DNA of 38,544 bases from Pseudomonadota bacterium (GTDB lineage: Bacteria; Pseudomonadota; Alphaproteobacteria; Caulobacterales; Caulobacteraceae), in contig CAUJHW010000004.1 in assembly GCA_963205005.1 (NCBI GenBank), positions 1-38,544 on the forward strand, written 5' to 3'. The notes under the pieces were generated by a model. That model saw only the letters and a program-made list of their open reading frames with translations. It did not search any database and had not been told where the DNA came from. The stretch's first letter is position 1. The number at the start of each line of letters is the position of its first letter. This document shows positions 1 through 8,794 of the stretch, piece by piece. Position numbers and translations under genes: made by a program.

Positions 1-1
1 G

Positions 2-306
2 ACTCCTCGCACGGCCATCGCCCTGGCGCTTGCCCTGCACGAACTGGCCACCAACGCGGCCAAGTACGGCGCCCTATCGGCGCCTGGCGGGCGGGTCGAG
101 CTGGAGTGGTCCCGCGAGGGCGAGCACGACCTGCTGATGACTTGGCGGGAAGCCGGGGCCCCACCGTCTCGCCGCCCACCCGGACCGGCTTCGGGTCACG
201 CCTGATCCAGCGCGGACTGGCCACCGAACTGCAGGGCCGCGTCGAGCTGTCATTCCCGCCGGAGGGCGTCGTCTGCACGGTCTGGGCGAGACTGGCCGGC
301 GACTGA
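2..306 (+). pseudogene. HWE-family sensor histidine kinase, C-terminal end, apparent frameshift
   Basis: This is the 3' end of a kinase gene that begins before the window. From position 2 one frame reads an N-box typical of HWE kinases (ALHELATNAAKYGALS), the ATP-binding part of the catalytic domain. That frame runs into a TGA at about 202 after proline-rich nonsense. The missing G-box and end (GFGSRLIQRGLA, then VELSFPPEGVVCTVWARL) lie in another frame that stops at 306. The switch falls at a run of four G at 155-158; one extra G would restore a continuous domain (EAGGPTVSPPTRTGFG). HWE kinases phosphorylate response regulators, often in light or general-stress signalling. The break may be a real mutation or a homopolymer base-call error; the sequence alone cannot tell. 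The family call is firm. Confidence 0.75.
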
Positions 307-354
307 GGCGGCGGATGTGCGCCCGGCGGATCGGCGAGGGCCAGGCGCGGCCCC

Positions 355-2286
355 CTACTTCAGCGGCTCGTAGATCTTCGACAGCAGGTCGGGCTTGCCC
401 TCGATGCGTTCCAGCCGCGGGTAGCGGAGGCCGCCGTGGTAGTCGATGGGCACGACGCGGAAGTGGTCGCCGTCCTTGACGATGAGGGTGATCGGCTCCT
501 TGCCCGTCTTCGCGGCGAGGATGGTCTCCTTCAGGCGTTCGGTCTCGTAGGCGATACCGTTCACGGCCAGGATCTGGTCGCCCACGGTCAGGCCTGCGCG
601 GAACGCCGGGCCGTCCCAGAGCACGCCGGTGATCCGGGCCTCGCGGTTGAGCACCAGGCCGAGGGAATAGGTCAGGTCGACCTGCTTGCGGCTGGCCTCG
701 TTGTCCTTCCAGAAGTCGGTAGGCGTGTCGGTGTAGACCAGCCGGTAGCCGCCGCGGGCCAGTCCGTCGAGCGGATAGGGCTGGTCGGCCTGGCGGGCGC
801 GTCTGTCGAGGATGCCGGCCCAGTCATAGGGCAGGACGTCGTTGAGCGTCTTCGCCACGTCCTCGAAGGTGTAAGTGAGGGGCGTCCAGCTGCCGTCCTT
901 CATGCCGAAGAAGGCCCGGGCGAAGTCGTCGAGCGACTTCTTCCCGCCGGACTTCTCGCGCAGCAGGGTGTCGACGTCGAGCCAGATGAGCTGGCCCTCG
1001 GAATAGTAGTCCTCGCTGCGCTGCCAGCTGACCGAGGGGATCGGCCGGCGGCTGGCGATGATCGGGTCGTTGGTGGTGTCCTCCACCGAACGCCAGGCGC
1101 GACCCGGCCGGCCGAGCGAGTAGGTGGCGGCGGTCATGGCCAGGGAGTCCAGGGTCTGCTGCTTCGTCACCAGCCCCGAGCGGGCGCCCAGCACATAGCC
1201 CCAGTACTGGTCCTGGCCCTCATAGACCCAGAGCAGGCTGCCGCGCATGGGCACGTTGAAGTTCGGCGTCCAGAGGTCGGCCGGGCGGCGGAACTTGCCA
1301 TCCCAGGAGTGATTGTATTCGTGCGGCAGCAGGTTTCGGGCCGGGGCGTTCTTCGCCCAGCCGATGAAGTATTCCGGAGTGGTTCCGTTCTCGCTGGAGC
1401 GGTGATGCTCCAGACCGATGCCGCCCATGCGCTCGGTCAGCGCCAGCAGGAAGTCGTAGTGGTCGAAGTGGCGGGCGCCATAGAGCCGGTCGGTCTGGCG
1501 GACCAGTTCACGGTGCAGCTCGATCTGCTCGGACGTGGCGGCCAGCAGTTCGGGGCGGTCGGCCACGATGTTGAGACGCACAGGCGACTTGCCGCTGGTG
1601 TCGAGGTCGAACCGCTTGAAGTAGCGGCCGGCGAACATCGGCGAGTCCATCAGGGTGTCAAAGTCGACCGGCTTGAAATAGGTGACGCCCCTGTCCACCC
1701 GGGCGGTCTCAAGCGCCGTGCCGAAGCTCCAGCCCTCGGGCAGGCGGATGCTGGGCTCGATCTGGATACGGCGGGCGAAGTAGCCGGCCGGATAGACCGC
1801 CAGGTTCAGCCACTGGGCATTGAGCATCTCGGGAGTCATCACCACCCGGCCCTGGTCGGCGGCGGTGGGGGACAGGTACTGGAACTCGATCTCCAGCGCG
1901 GCAGTCCCCGGCGGCGGGGTGACATGGAAGGCGAAGACCTGCACCGGGTCGCGGGTCCAGGGGATCACCTTGCCGCCCGCGCGGACTACCAGGCCCGCCA
2001 TGTCGTAGAGCGCGTTGCGCGGCGAGTGGCCGCCCGGAACCCACTGCGGATACAGCAGGGTGACCGGGCCCGCGCCGGCCAGCGGTATGGTCTCGCGGAT
2101 GCGGAAGATGCGCCGCTCGACGTCGGTGGCGTCGACCTCCAGCTTCAGCACGCCGGGATAGGCCACGTCGCGTGGCGCGGCGATGGCCGGCGGCATCGGC
2201 AGCGGCTGCGGGCCTTCCGAGGGTTCGGCGGCGAGGGGGGAGGCCAGGGCGGCGGCCGTAGCGAAGGCGATGAACGCGGATTTCAA
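355..2286 (-). CDS. Secreted M61 family metallopeptidase with C-terminal PDZ domain
   Basis: The 643-residue product fits the M61 (glycyl aminopeptidase-like) zinc peptidases in length and domain order. A signal peptide (MKSAFIAFATAAALASPLAA) suggests export to the periplasm. An N-terminal beta-rich domain follows, then the catalytic domain with the zinc motif HEYNH at residues 322-326 and the downstream glutamate in WVYEGQDQYW (E356). A PDZ domain at about 545-620 contains AFRAGLTVGDQILAVNG. The likely role is cleavage of peptides with small N-terminal residues in the periplasm; the natural substrate is unknown. The start is a TTG at 2286, chosen because it directly precedes the signal peptide and no in-frame ATG fits. 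It lies downstream of glnA on the same strand, but the glnA terminator separates them, so it is probably its own transcript. Confidence 0.92.
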   Translation of the reverse strand: MKSAFIAFATAAALASPLAAEPSEGPQPLPMPPAIAAPRDVAYPGVLKLEVDATDVERRIFRIRETIPLAGAGPVTLLYPQWVPGGHSPRNALYDMAGLVVRAGGKVIPWTRDPVQVFAFHVTPPPGTAALEIEFQYLSPTAADQGRVVMTPEMLNAQWLNLAVYPAGYFARRIQIEPSIRLPEGWSFGTALETARVDRGVTYFKPVDFDTLMDSPMFAGRYFKRFDLDTSGKSPVRLNIVADRPELLAATSEQIELHRELVRQTDRLYGARHFDHYDFLLALTERMGGIGLEHHRSSENGTTPEYFIGWAKNAPARNLLPHEYNHSWDGKFRRPADLWTPNFNVPMRGSLLWVYEGQDQYWGYVLGARSGLVTKQQTLDSLAMTAATYSLGRPGRAWRSVEDTTNDPIIASRRPIPSVSWQRSEDYYSEGQLIWLDVDTLLREKSGGKKSLDDFARAFFGMKDGSWTPLTYTFEDVAKTLNDVLPYDWAGILDRRARQADQPYPLDGLARGGYRLVYTDTPTDFWKDNEASRKQVDLTYSLGLVLNREARITGVLWDGPAFRAGLTVGDQILAVNGIAYETERLKETILAAKTGKEPITLIVKDGDHFRVVPIDYHGGLRYPRLERIEGKPDLLSKIYEPLK

Positions 2287-2383
2287 CGTGGGAGATCCCG
2301 GCGGGGTGAACGGTCGCCGATGTTCTAGAGCGTGTCGGAGCCCGGGCTCAACTCCAGGGCCGCGCCGCGCGGCCGGAGGCGCC

Positions 2384-2418
2384 AGAAAAGAAAAGGGCCG
2401 CGGATTGCTCCGCGGCCC
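2384..2418 (-). terminator. Rho-independent terminator of glnA
   Basis: A 10-bp perfect stem (GGGCCGCGGA / TCCGCGGCCC, loop TTGC) at 2395-2418 is followed on the reverse strand by a T-rich stretch (TTTTCTTTTCT complement at 2384-2394). It lies 25 bases after the glnA stop and before the M61 peptidase gene, so it should end the glnB-glnA transcript. Confidence 0.9.
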
Positions 2419-2442
2419 CCATTCCAGGTCAGGAAATCCTGA

Positions 2443-3852
2443 TCAGCACTTGTAGTACATGTCGAATTCGACCGGGTGCGGATGGAGGGCGAGGCGCATG
2501 ACCTCTTCCATCTTCAGCTCGATGTAGGCGTCGATGAAGTCGTCGGTCATGACGCCGCCGGCCTTCAGGAAGGCGCGGTCCTTGTCGAGGTTTTCCAGAG
2601 CTTCCTTCAGCGAGCCGCAGACCTCGGGGATCTTCTTCTGCTCGCGCGGCGGCAGGTCGTAGAGGTTCTTGTCGGCCGGCGCGCCCGGGTCGATCTGGTT
2701 GATGATGCCGTCGATGCCGGCCATCAGCAGGGCGGTGAAGGTCAGGTACGGATTGCCCATCGGGTCGGGGAAGCGGGCTTCCAGACGCTTGCCCTTGGGG
2801 CTGTCCACGTGCGGGATGCGGATCGAGGCCGAGCGGTTGCGGGCCGAGTAGGCCAGCTTCACCGGAGCTTCGTAGCCGGGCACCAGACGCTTGTACGAGT
2901 TGGTGGTCGAGTTCGAGAACGCGTTGATCGCCTTGGCGTGCTTGATGATGCCGCCGATGTACCACAGGCACATCTGCGACAGGCCGGCGTACTTGTCGCC
3001 GGCGAACAGCGGCTTGCCGTCACCCCAGATCGACTGGTGCACGTGCATGCCCGAGCCGTTGTCGCCGAACATCGGCTTGGCCATGAAGGTGGCCGTCTTG
3101 CCGTAGGCGTGGGCGACGTTCTGGATGACGTACTTGTAGAGCTGCAGGCGGTCGGCCATGACGATCATGGTGTCGAACTTCAGGCCGAGCTCGTGCTGGG
3201 CGGGCGCCACCTCGTGGTGGTGCTTTTCCGGCTTCATGCCCAGCTCGCCCATGACGGCCAGCATTTCGCCGCGCAGGTCCTGGGCGCTGTCGACCGGGTT
3301 CACCGGGAAGTAGCCGCCCTTCGGGCCGGGCCGGTGGCCCATGTTGCCTTCTTCGTACGACTTCTTGGAGTTCACCGGCAGTTCGCTGGCGTCATACGAA
3401 TAGCTGGTGTCGTGCGGGGCCGTGGACCACTTCACGTCGTCGAAGATGAAGAACTCGGCTTCCGGGCCGAAGAACACCGTGTCGCCGATGCCCGAGGCCT
3501 TGACGAAGTTCAGCGCCGCCTTGGCGATCGAGCGCGGGTCGCGATCGTAGGGGGTGCCGGTGTCGGGGTTCACCACGTCGCAGAACAGCGCCAGGGTGGT
3601 CTGCTGGTAGAAGGGGTCGATGATCGCCGAGTCCAGGTCGGGACGCAGCTTCATGTCGCTTTCGTTGATGGCCTTCCAGCCGGCGATCGACGAGCCGTCG
3701 AACATGGTGCCGTCGGTGAGGAAGTCGTCGTCGACCAGGTCGATGTCGAAGGTCACGTGCTGCATCTTCCCGCGGATGTCGGTGAAGCGCACGTCGACGT
3801 ACTTGACGTCCTTTTCCTTGATCAGGTTCAGAATGTCTTTGGCTGAAGCCAT
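2443..3852 (-). CDS. glnA: Glutamine synthetase, type I (GlnA)
   Basis: This enzyme makes glutamine from glutamate, ammonia and ATP in the cytoplasm as a dodecamer; it is the main ammonium-assimilating enzyme. The 469-residue length is that of the class I-beta enzyme. Visible family motifs include FDGSSIAGW (51-59), the catalytic EAEFF (131-135), [12 protein letters not shown] (263-274), the ATP-binding stretch at about 325-345 ([18 protein letters not shown]) and the adenylylation loop [10 protein letters not shown] with Tyr398, so activity is probably controlled by GlnE adenylylation. The start is ATG with the ribosome site AAGGGGAT upstream. It lies 37 bases after glnB on the same strand, forming the common alphaproteobacterial glnBA operon, and it ends at a strong terminator. 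Confidence 0.98.
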   Translation of the reverse strand: MASAKDILNLIKEKDVKYVDVRFTDIRGKMQHVTFDIDLVDDDFLTDGTMFDGSSIAGWKAINESDMKLRPDLDSAIIDPFYQQTTLALFCDVVNPDTGTPYDRDPRSIAKAALNFVKASGIGDTVFFGPEAEFFIFDDVKWSTAPHDTSYSYDASELPVNSKKSYEEGNMGHRPGPKGGYFPVNPVDSAQDLRGEMLAVMGELGMKPEKHHHEVAPAQHELGLKFDTMIVMADRLQLYKYVIQNVAHAYGKTATFMAKPMFGDNGSGMHVHQSIWGDGKPLFAGDKYAGLSQMCLWYIGGIIKHAKAINAFSNSTTNSYKRLVPGYEAPVKLAYSARNRSASIRIPHVDSPKGKRLEARFPDPMGNPYLTFTALLMAGIDGIINQIDPGAPADKNLYDLPPREQKKIPEVCGSLKEALENLDKDRAFLKAGGVMTDDFIDAYIELKMEEVMRLALHPHPVEFDMYYKC

Positions 3853-3889
3853 TGCGGATATCCCCTTCTTGAAATCGCGATACTAGGAG

Positions 3890-4357
<468 letters not shown>

Positions 4358-4406
4358 TCAAAAACGGGCGCCAATGGATCAAAAACTAATCAGTCCCGAA
4401 TCCGGC

Positions 4407-4434
4407 TTGTGAGGGGGAGTTGCACCCCTAGGAT
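4407..4434 (+). promoter_or_regulatory. Possible sigma-70-type promoter for the thiolase-like gene
   Basis: TTGTGA (4407-4412) and TAGGAT (4429-4434) are separated by 16 bases, and each matches the consensus at four of six positions. The site is 33 bases before the ATG at 4468 and points towards it. This is a match by eye only. Confidence 0.35.
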
Positions 4435-4467
4435 CGCGGACCCAGCGGCTTTGGAGGCCTTTTCGGC

Positions 4468-6009
4468 ATGGCTGATCGTACCCCGGTGCTCATCGGAGCG
4501 GGCCAATTCACATATCGGGGCGATCCGGGGGCTTCGCCGTCACCGACCGGAATGCTGAAGATTGCGGCGGAACGGGCGGCGGATGACGCCGGGCTGGGCG
4601 CCGCCGGCCTTGCCGCCCTGGACAGTCTGGTCGTGGCGCCGTCGGCGATCGCCCAGCCCGGGGCCTCGCGCAGCGGCGGCGCGCCGTTCTCGGCCAACGC
4701 CGCGGCGCAGCTCGGGGCCTTGGTGGGCGCCAGGCCGCGCTGGGCGGCGATGGCGGCCATGGGCGGCAACAGCTCGCAGTACATGATCAACGTGATGGCC
4801 GAGCGGATCGCCCGCGGCGAGACCGACCTGGGGCTGGCCGTGGGCTGCGAGGTGCTGGGGTCTGTGTCGAAGCGGCTGGCCCGGGGCCTCGGCTTCGACG
4901 ACTGGGCGGCGGCGGAGGATATGTCGCTGGACCCCGCGCCGATCGTGGGCGACTCCCGACCGGGCGTCAGCCCCTATGAGGCGCGCCACGGCCTGGACCG
5001 GCCGATCAACATCTATCCGGTGTTCGAGAACGCGCTGCGGGCGCGCGACGGGCGGTCGCTGGCGGAGCACCAGGCCAGGATCGGAGCCCTGTTCGCGAGG
5101 TTCACCGAGGTGGCGGCGGACAATCCCCACGCCTGGTTCCCCACCCGCCGGTCGGCGGAAGAACTGATCACGGTGACCGACCGCAACCGGATGATCGGGT
5201 TCCCCTATCCGAAGCTGCTGAACGCCATCATGGACGTGGACCAGTCTGCGGGCGTGCTGATCGCCAGCGTCGACAGGGCCCGCGAACTGGGCGTGCCGGA
5301 GGACCGATGGGTGTATCTGCACGGCTGCGCCGACGCCCATGACCTGTGGCACGTGCTGGAGCGGCAGGATTTCCATTCCAGCCCCGCCATGCGCTGGACA
5401 GGAAAGCGCGCCTTCGAGATGGCCGGGATTGGGGCCACGGACCTGACCTTCATGGATCTGTACTCCTGCTTCCCGTCGGCGGTGCAGGTGGGCGCCGAGG
5501 AGCTGGGGCTGTCGCTGGACGATCCGCGCGGCTTCACGGTGACCGGCGGGCTGCCGTACGCCGGCGGGCCAGGCAACAACTACGCCATGCATTCGGCCGC
5601 CACGATGGTGCAGCGCCTGCGCGACAGGCCGGGCGCCTACGGGCTGGTGACCGCCAACGGCTGGTACCTGACCAAGCAGTCCACCGGCATCTATTCCACC
5701 GCGCGTCCCAAGGCGCCGTTCGAGCGCGAGGATCCGGCGGTGCTGCAGCGTCAGATCGACGCCCTGCCGCATCCCGATGTCATTGAGCTGCCGCAAGGTC
5801 GTGCTGTGATCGAGACCTACACTGTGATCCACAAGCGGGAGGGACCGTTCATGGGCATCGTCATCGGCCGCGACGCCAATGGCCGCCGGTTCGTGGCCAA
5901 CACCCCGGATGACGACGTCACCCTTGCCGGAATGGAAGCGGTGGAGCAGATCGGCCGTGGCGGGACCGTGACCCAGTCGGGCGCCCGTAACCTCTTCACC
6001 CCGGATTGA
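4468..6009 (+). CDS. Thiolase-like protein (acetyl-CoA acetyltransferase family) lacking the usual catalytic residues
   Basis: The 513-residue protein belongs to the thiolase fold group related to SCP2-type thiolases; it starts MADRTPVLIGAGQFTYRG and has a long C-terminal extension. Near the normal nucleophile region the sequence reads AAMGGNSSQYMIN (about 95-107), with no cysteine where thiolases carry CxSG. The usual GHP histidine motif is replaced by AGGPGNNYAMH, and the C-terminal CGG-type motif appears as TANGWYLTK. Such divergent members exist in actinobacteria and alphaproteobacteria and may act on or carry acyl-CoA in lipid or steroid metabolism; true acetyltransferase activity is doubtful. 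The ribosome site TTGGAGG precedes the ATG. The next gene follows after four bases, so a co-transcribed run of three is likely. Confidence 0.85.
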   Translation: MADRTPVLIGAGQFTYRGDPGASPSPTGMLKIAAERAADDAGLGAAGLAALDSLVVAPSAIAQPGASRSGGAPFSANAAAQLGALVGARPRWAAMAAMGGNSSQYMINVMAERIARGETDLGLAVGCEVLGSVSKRLARGLGFDDWAAAEDMSLDPAPIVGDSRPGVSPYEARHGLDRPINIYPVFENALRARDGRSLAEHQARIGALFARFTEVAADNPHAWFPTRRSAEELITVTDRNRMIGFPYPKLLNAIMDVDQSAGVLIASVDRARELGVPEDRWVYLHGCADAHDLWHVLERQDFHSSPAMRWTGKRAFEMAGIGATDLTFMDLYSCFPSAVQVGAEELGLSLDDPRGFTVTGGLPYAGGPGNNYAMHSAATMVQRLRDRPGAYGLVTANGWYLTKQSTGIYSTARPKAPFEREDPAVLQRQIDALPHPDVIELPQGRAVIETYTVIHKREGPFMGIVIGRDANGRRFVANTPDDDVTLAGMEAVEQIGRGGTVTQSGARNLFTPD

Positions 6010-6013
6010 CCGC

Positions 6014-6583
6014 ATGACCCGCCTCTACCTGATCCGACACGGCAAGCCTTCCGCCACCTGGGGCAGCCATGACGACGACCCCGGACTGGACGAGACCGGG
6101 CAGGACCAGGCCCGCGCGGCCCGCGACTGGCTGCTGTCCCGTCCGGAGCTGGAACGGCCCCGGCTGGTGGTGTCCTCGCCGCTGCGGCGCTGCCGGGAGA
6201 CGGCGATGCCGACCGCGGAGGCCCTCGGCGTGGACCTGGAGATCGATCCGGCCGTGGGCGAGATCCCGACGCCGAAGGCGCTGAGCGCCGAGGACCGCCC
6301 CGCCTGGCTGCGCGAGGCTTTCCAGGGCACCTGGCAAGCGATCCAGGGTGACCTGGACTATGACGCCTGGCGGACGGCGATCGTCGAGTCGCTGGTCAAG
6401 CGGGGGAACACCGCGGTGTTCTCGCATTATGTCGCCATCAACGGCGCGGTCTCCCGGCTGATGGGCGTCGATCAGGTGCTGGCGTTCCGGCCGGACCACA
6501 CTTCGATCACCATCCTCGAAACCGACGGTCGCACGCTGAGCCTGGTGGCCCGGGGGGCCGAGGCCTCGACGGGGGTCCTTTGA
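6014..6583 (+). CDS. Histidine phosphatase family protein (phosphoglycerate mutase-like)
   Basis: The 189-residue protein is a small cytoplasmic member of the histidine phosphatase superfamily. The N-terminal catalytic motif LIRHGKPS places the phosphorylated histidine at residue 9. Arg/His partners appear in VVSSPLRRCRETA (52-64) and the second active-site histidine is in FSHYVAING (H138). These enzymes remove phosphate from small metabolites or proteins through a phosphohistidine; the substrate here cannot be told. It begins four bases after the thiolase-like gene. Its TGA stop overlaps the TTG start of the next gene, which suggests translational coupling. Confidence 0.9.
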   Translation: MTRLYLIRHGKPSATWGSHDDDPGLDETGQDQARAARDWLLSRPELERPRLVVSSPLRRCRETAMPTAEALGVDLEIDPAVGEIPTPKALSAEDRPAWLREAFQGTWQAIQGDLDYDAWRTAIVESLVKRGNTAVFSHYVAINGAVSRLMGVDQVLAFRPDHTSITILETDGRTLSLVARGAEASTGVL

Positions 6584-8025
6584 ACGCACGCCCGATCCTC
6601 ACCGTCGCGGAGATGGGCGCCGCGGACAGGGCGGCCATCGCCGCCGGCACGCCGGGCGCGGTGCTGATGGAGCGGGCCGGCGCGGCCGTGGCCGACGCCG
6701 TGGTCAAGCGGTTCAGGCCGCAGGCGGTCACGGTGCTGTGCGGACCCGGCAACAACGGCGGGGACGGCTATGTGGCGGCGCGTCTGCTGAAAGCGCGGGG
6801 CTGGCCGGTGACGGTGCGGACCCTCGGCGCGCCGGCGACGGCGGACGCCCGGGGCGCGGCGGCGCAGTGGGACGGGTCGACCGTGGCCCTGAACGGCGCC
6901 CTGACGGGGGACCTGTTCATCGACGCCCTGTTCGGGGCCGGACTGTCGAAGCCGCTGGAGGGACCTGTCGCAGAGGCCGCGAACCTGCTGGCCGGACGCG
7001 CGGACAGGGTCGTGGCGGTGGATGTGCCGAGCGGGGTTCCGGGCGACACCGGCCTGCCGCGGGGGCCGGCTTTCTGCGCCGGCCTGACGGTGACCTTCCA
7101 CGCCCGCAAGCCGGGGCACGTGCTGGAACCCGGCCGTGAGCGCTGTGGCGAGGTGATTGTGGCCGACATCGGGCTTGGGACCACGCCCTCGAAGACGGTG
7201 GAGAACACCCCGGACTTCTGGCTGCCGCGCTTTCCCTGGCCCGACGCAGGCTCGCACAAGCACGTTCGCGGGCGCCTGATCGTGGTCAGCGGCGACGCCT
7301 GGAGCACCGGGGCGGCGCGGCTATCGTCGCGGGCGGGCCTTAGGATCGGCGCCGGCCTGGTGACGATCTATGCGGGGCAGGACGCCCTGGCCGCAAACGC
7401 CGCCCACCTCGAGGCGGTGATGCTCAAGCCCTTCGACAACGACCTGGAGCTGGAGCAGGCCGCCCACACCGCCGACGCGGCCGTGATCGGACCGGCGGCC
7501 GGGGTCAACGAGACGACGCTGCTCAACGTGCTGGCGCTGGCGCGGACCGGCGCGGCGCTGGTGATCGACGCCGACGCGATCACCGTGTTCCGCGACGACG
7601 CCGAGGAGCTGTTCTCGGTGCTGGACCGGGATGATGTGCTGACGCCGCATCCGGGCGAGTTCGAACGGCTGTTCCCCGGGGTGCTGAAGGGCTCGCCGGA
7701 ACGGATCACAGCCGCCCGCGCCGCCGCGCGCAAGGCCGGAGCGGTCGTGCTGCTGAAGGGGGCCGACACGGTGATCGCCGCCCCGGACGGACGCGCGGCC
7801 GTCAACATCAACGGCTCGCCCTGGCTGGCCACGGCGGGCTCGGGCGACGTGCTGGCCGGTTACATCGGCGGTCTGGTGGCGCAGGGCATGGACAGCTTCG
7901 AGGCGGCCTGCGCGGCGGCCTGGATCCATGCCGAGGCGGCGGAACTGCACGGGCCGGGACTGATCTCGGAAGACCTGCCGGGCCTGACGCCGGCGGTCCT
8001 GCGCCGCCTCTACGACGAGCGCTAG
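6580..8025 (+). CDS. nnr: Bifunctional NAD(P)H-hydrate epimerase / ADP-dependent dehydratase
   Basis: This enzyme repairs damaged NAD(P)H: the N-terminal YjeF domain interconverts the R and S hydrates (NADHX), and the C-terminal ribokinase-like domain dehydrates S-NADHX using ADP. The 481-residue length is that of the fused form. N-terminal motifs are LMERAGAAVAD, CGPGNNGGDGYVAARLL (about 49-65) and VAVDVPSGVPGDTG (about 145-158). C-terminal motifs are LTPHPGEFERLF and ATAGSGDVLAGYIGGL with the catalytic aspartate of GSGD. The start is TTG at 6580, chosen because the domain begins at ILTVAEM just after it, although a later ATG exists at 6613. In several Caulobacterales this gene lies near glnBA. 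Confidence 0.95.
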   Translation: MNARPILTVAEMGAADRAAIAAGTPGAVLMERAGAAVADAVVKRFRPQAVTVLCGPGNNGGDGYVAARLLKARGWPVTVRTLGAPATADARGAAAQWDGSTVALNGALTGDLFIDALFGAGLSKPLEGPVAEAANLLAGRADRVVAVDVPSGVPGDTGLPRGPAFCAGLTVTFHARKPGHVLEPGRERCGEVIVADIGLGTTPSKTVENTPDFWLPRFPWPDAGSHKHVRGRLIVVSGDAWSTGAARLSSRAGLRIGAGLVTIYAGQDALAANAAHLEAVMLKPFDNDLELEQAAHTADAAVIGPAAGVNETTLLNVLALARTGAALVIDADAITVFRDDAEELFSVLDRDDVLTPHPGEFERLFPGVLKGSPERITAARAAARKAGAVVLLKGADTVIAAPDGRAAVNINGSPWLATAGSGDVLAGYIGGLVAQGMDSFEAACAAAWIHAEAAELHGPGLISEDLPGLTPAVLRRLYDER

Positions 8026-8789
8026 GTCCGGGCCTCGGTGGCGATGATGTCCTCGTAGGTCATCGGCGCGGGGGCGAAGGGGGCAGGCGGGTCGTCGCCG
8101 GCCAGCCGGGCTTCCAGCCGGTCGGCGAAGCGCTCGGGGTCGCGCACATCCAGCGGGTGCAGAACCTCCATGCCGAAGCGCCACCACTGCAGAGCCCGCA
8201 GGCGTTCGGCGATGGCCTCGGGCAGGCGCATCCGCACCACCCGGGCAGGTGTCCCGGCGACGATGGCGTAGGGCGGAACGTCGGCGGTGACCATGGAGCG
8301 GGCCGCCACGATGGCGCCGTCGCCGACCGTGATCCCGCCCTTGAACATGGCGCCCTGGCCGATCCACACGTCATGCCCGATGACCACCGGCCCGGAGATG
8401 AACGGCCCGGCCGGGTGCAGCACGAAGGACTTCAGGCCCGTGGTCAGCAGATAGTCCTTCATCCCCTGCAGGCCGTGGGGGGAGTAGGAAAAGGGCGAGC
8501 TGGTGACCCAGTCGGTGGGGTGCTCGGACTGGATGAACTCCACGCCCGAGGCGATGGAGCCGTAGCGCCCGACGCTGACGTTCCCGGGAAGCTCGCTCAG
8601 CGCATAGGTGAATGCGCCCAGGCGGCGGGGCAGGGCGTTGCCGGCGAACAGATGCGAATAGGGCTCGATCTCGCAGCCCGGATGGACCCTGAGCGTCCCG
8701 CCGGCCTGCCAGCGTTCGCCCCCGCCGAAGCGGTGATAGAGGTGGCGCTCGCGGAACAGGGCCAGCATCGCAGGGGTCACGGTCGCCAT
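8022..8789 (-). CDS. CatB-like hexapeptide-repeat acyltransferase
   Basis: The 255-residue protein resembles xenobiotic/CatB-type O-acetyltransferases, left-handed beta-helix trimers that transfer acetyl groups from CoA. Evidence is the hexapeptide-repeat stretch IGHDVWIGQGAMFKGGITVGDGAIVAARSMVTADVPPYAIVAGTPA, given here in part (IGHDVWIGQGAMF and AIVAARSMVTADVPPY), and the likely catalytic histidine in FIQSEHPTDW. The acceptor is unknown; surface polysaccharide or glycan modification is more likely than antibiotic resistance. Five bases separate it from the upstream HAD gene, so the two probably form an operon. Its TAG stop overlaps that of the convergent nnr gene within the tetramer CTAG, leaving no space for a terminator. 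Confidence 0.87.
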   Translation of the reverse strand: MATVTPAMLALFRERHLYHRFGGGERWQAGGTLRVHPGCEIEPYSHLFAGNALPRRLGAFTYALSELPGNVSVGRYGSIASGVEFIQSEHPTDWVTSSPFSYSPHGLQGMKDYLLTTGLKSFVLHPAGPFISGPVVIGHDVWIGQGAMFKGGITVGDGAIVAARSMVTADVPPYAIVAGTPARVVRMRLPEAIAERLRALQWWRFGMEVLHPLDVRDPERFADRLEARLAGDDPPAPFAPAPMTYEDIIATEART

Positions 8790-8794
8790 GCCGG

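Noticed and set aside
436..2328. Long forward open frame (630 codons) opposite the M61 peptidase gene
   Set aside because: It mirrors a real gene on the other strand; its Val/Gly/Ala/His-rich text has no domain and is a typical GC-rich shadow.
4540..6015. Reverse open frame of 491 codons opposite the thiolase-like gene
   Set aside because: Shadow frame with His/Arg/Gly-rich low-complexity text and no family motif.
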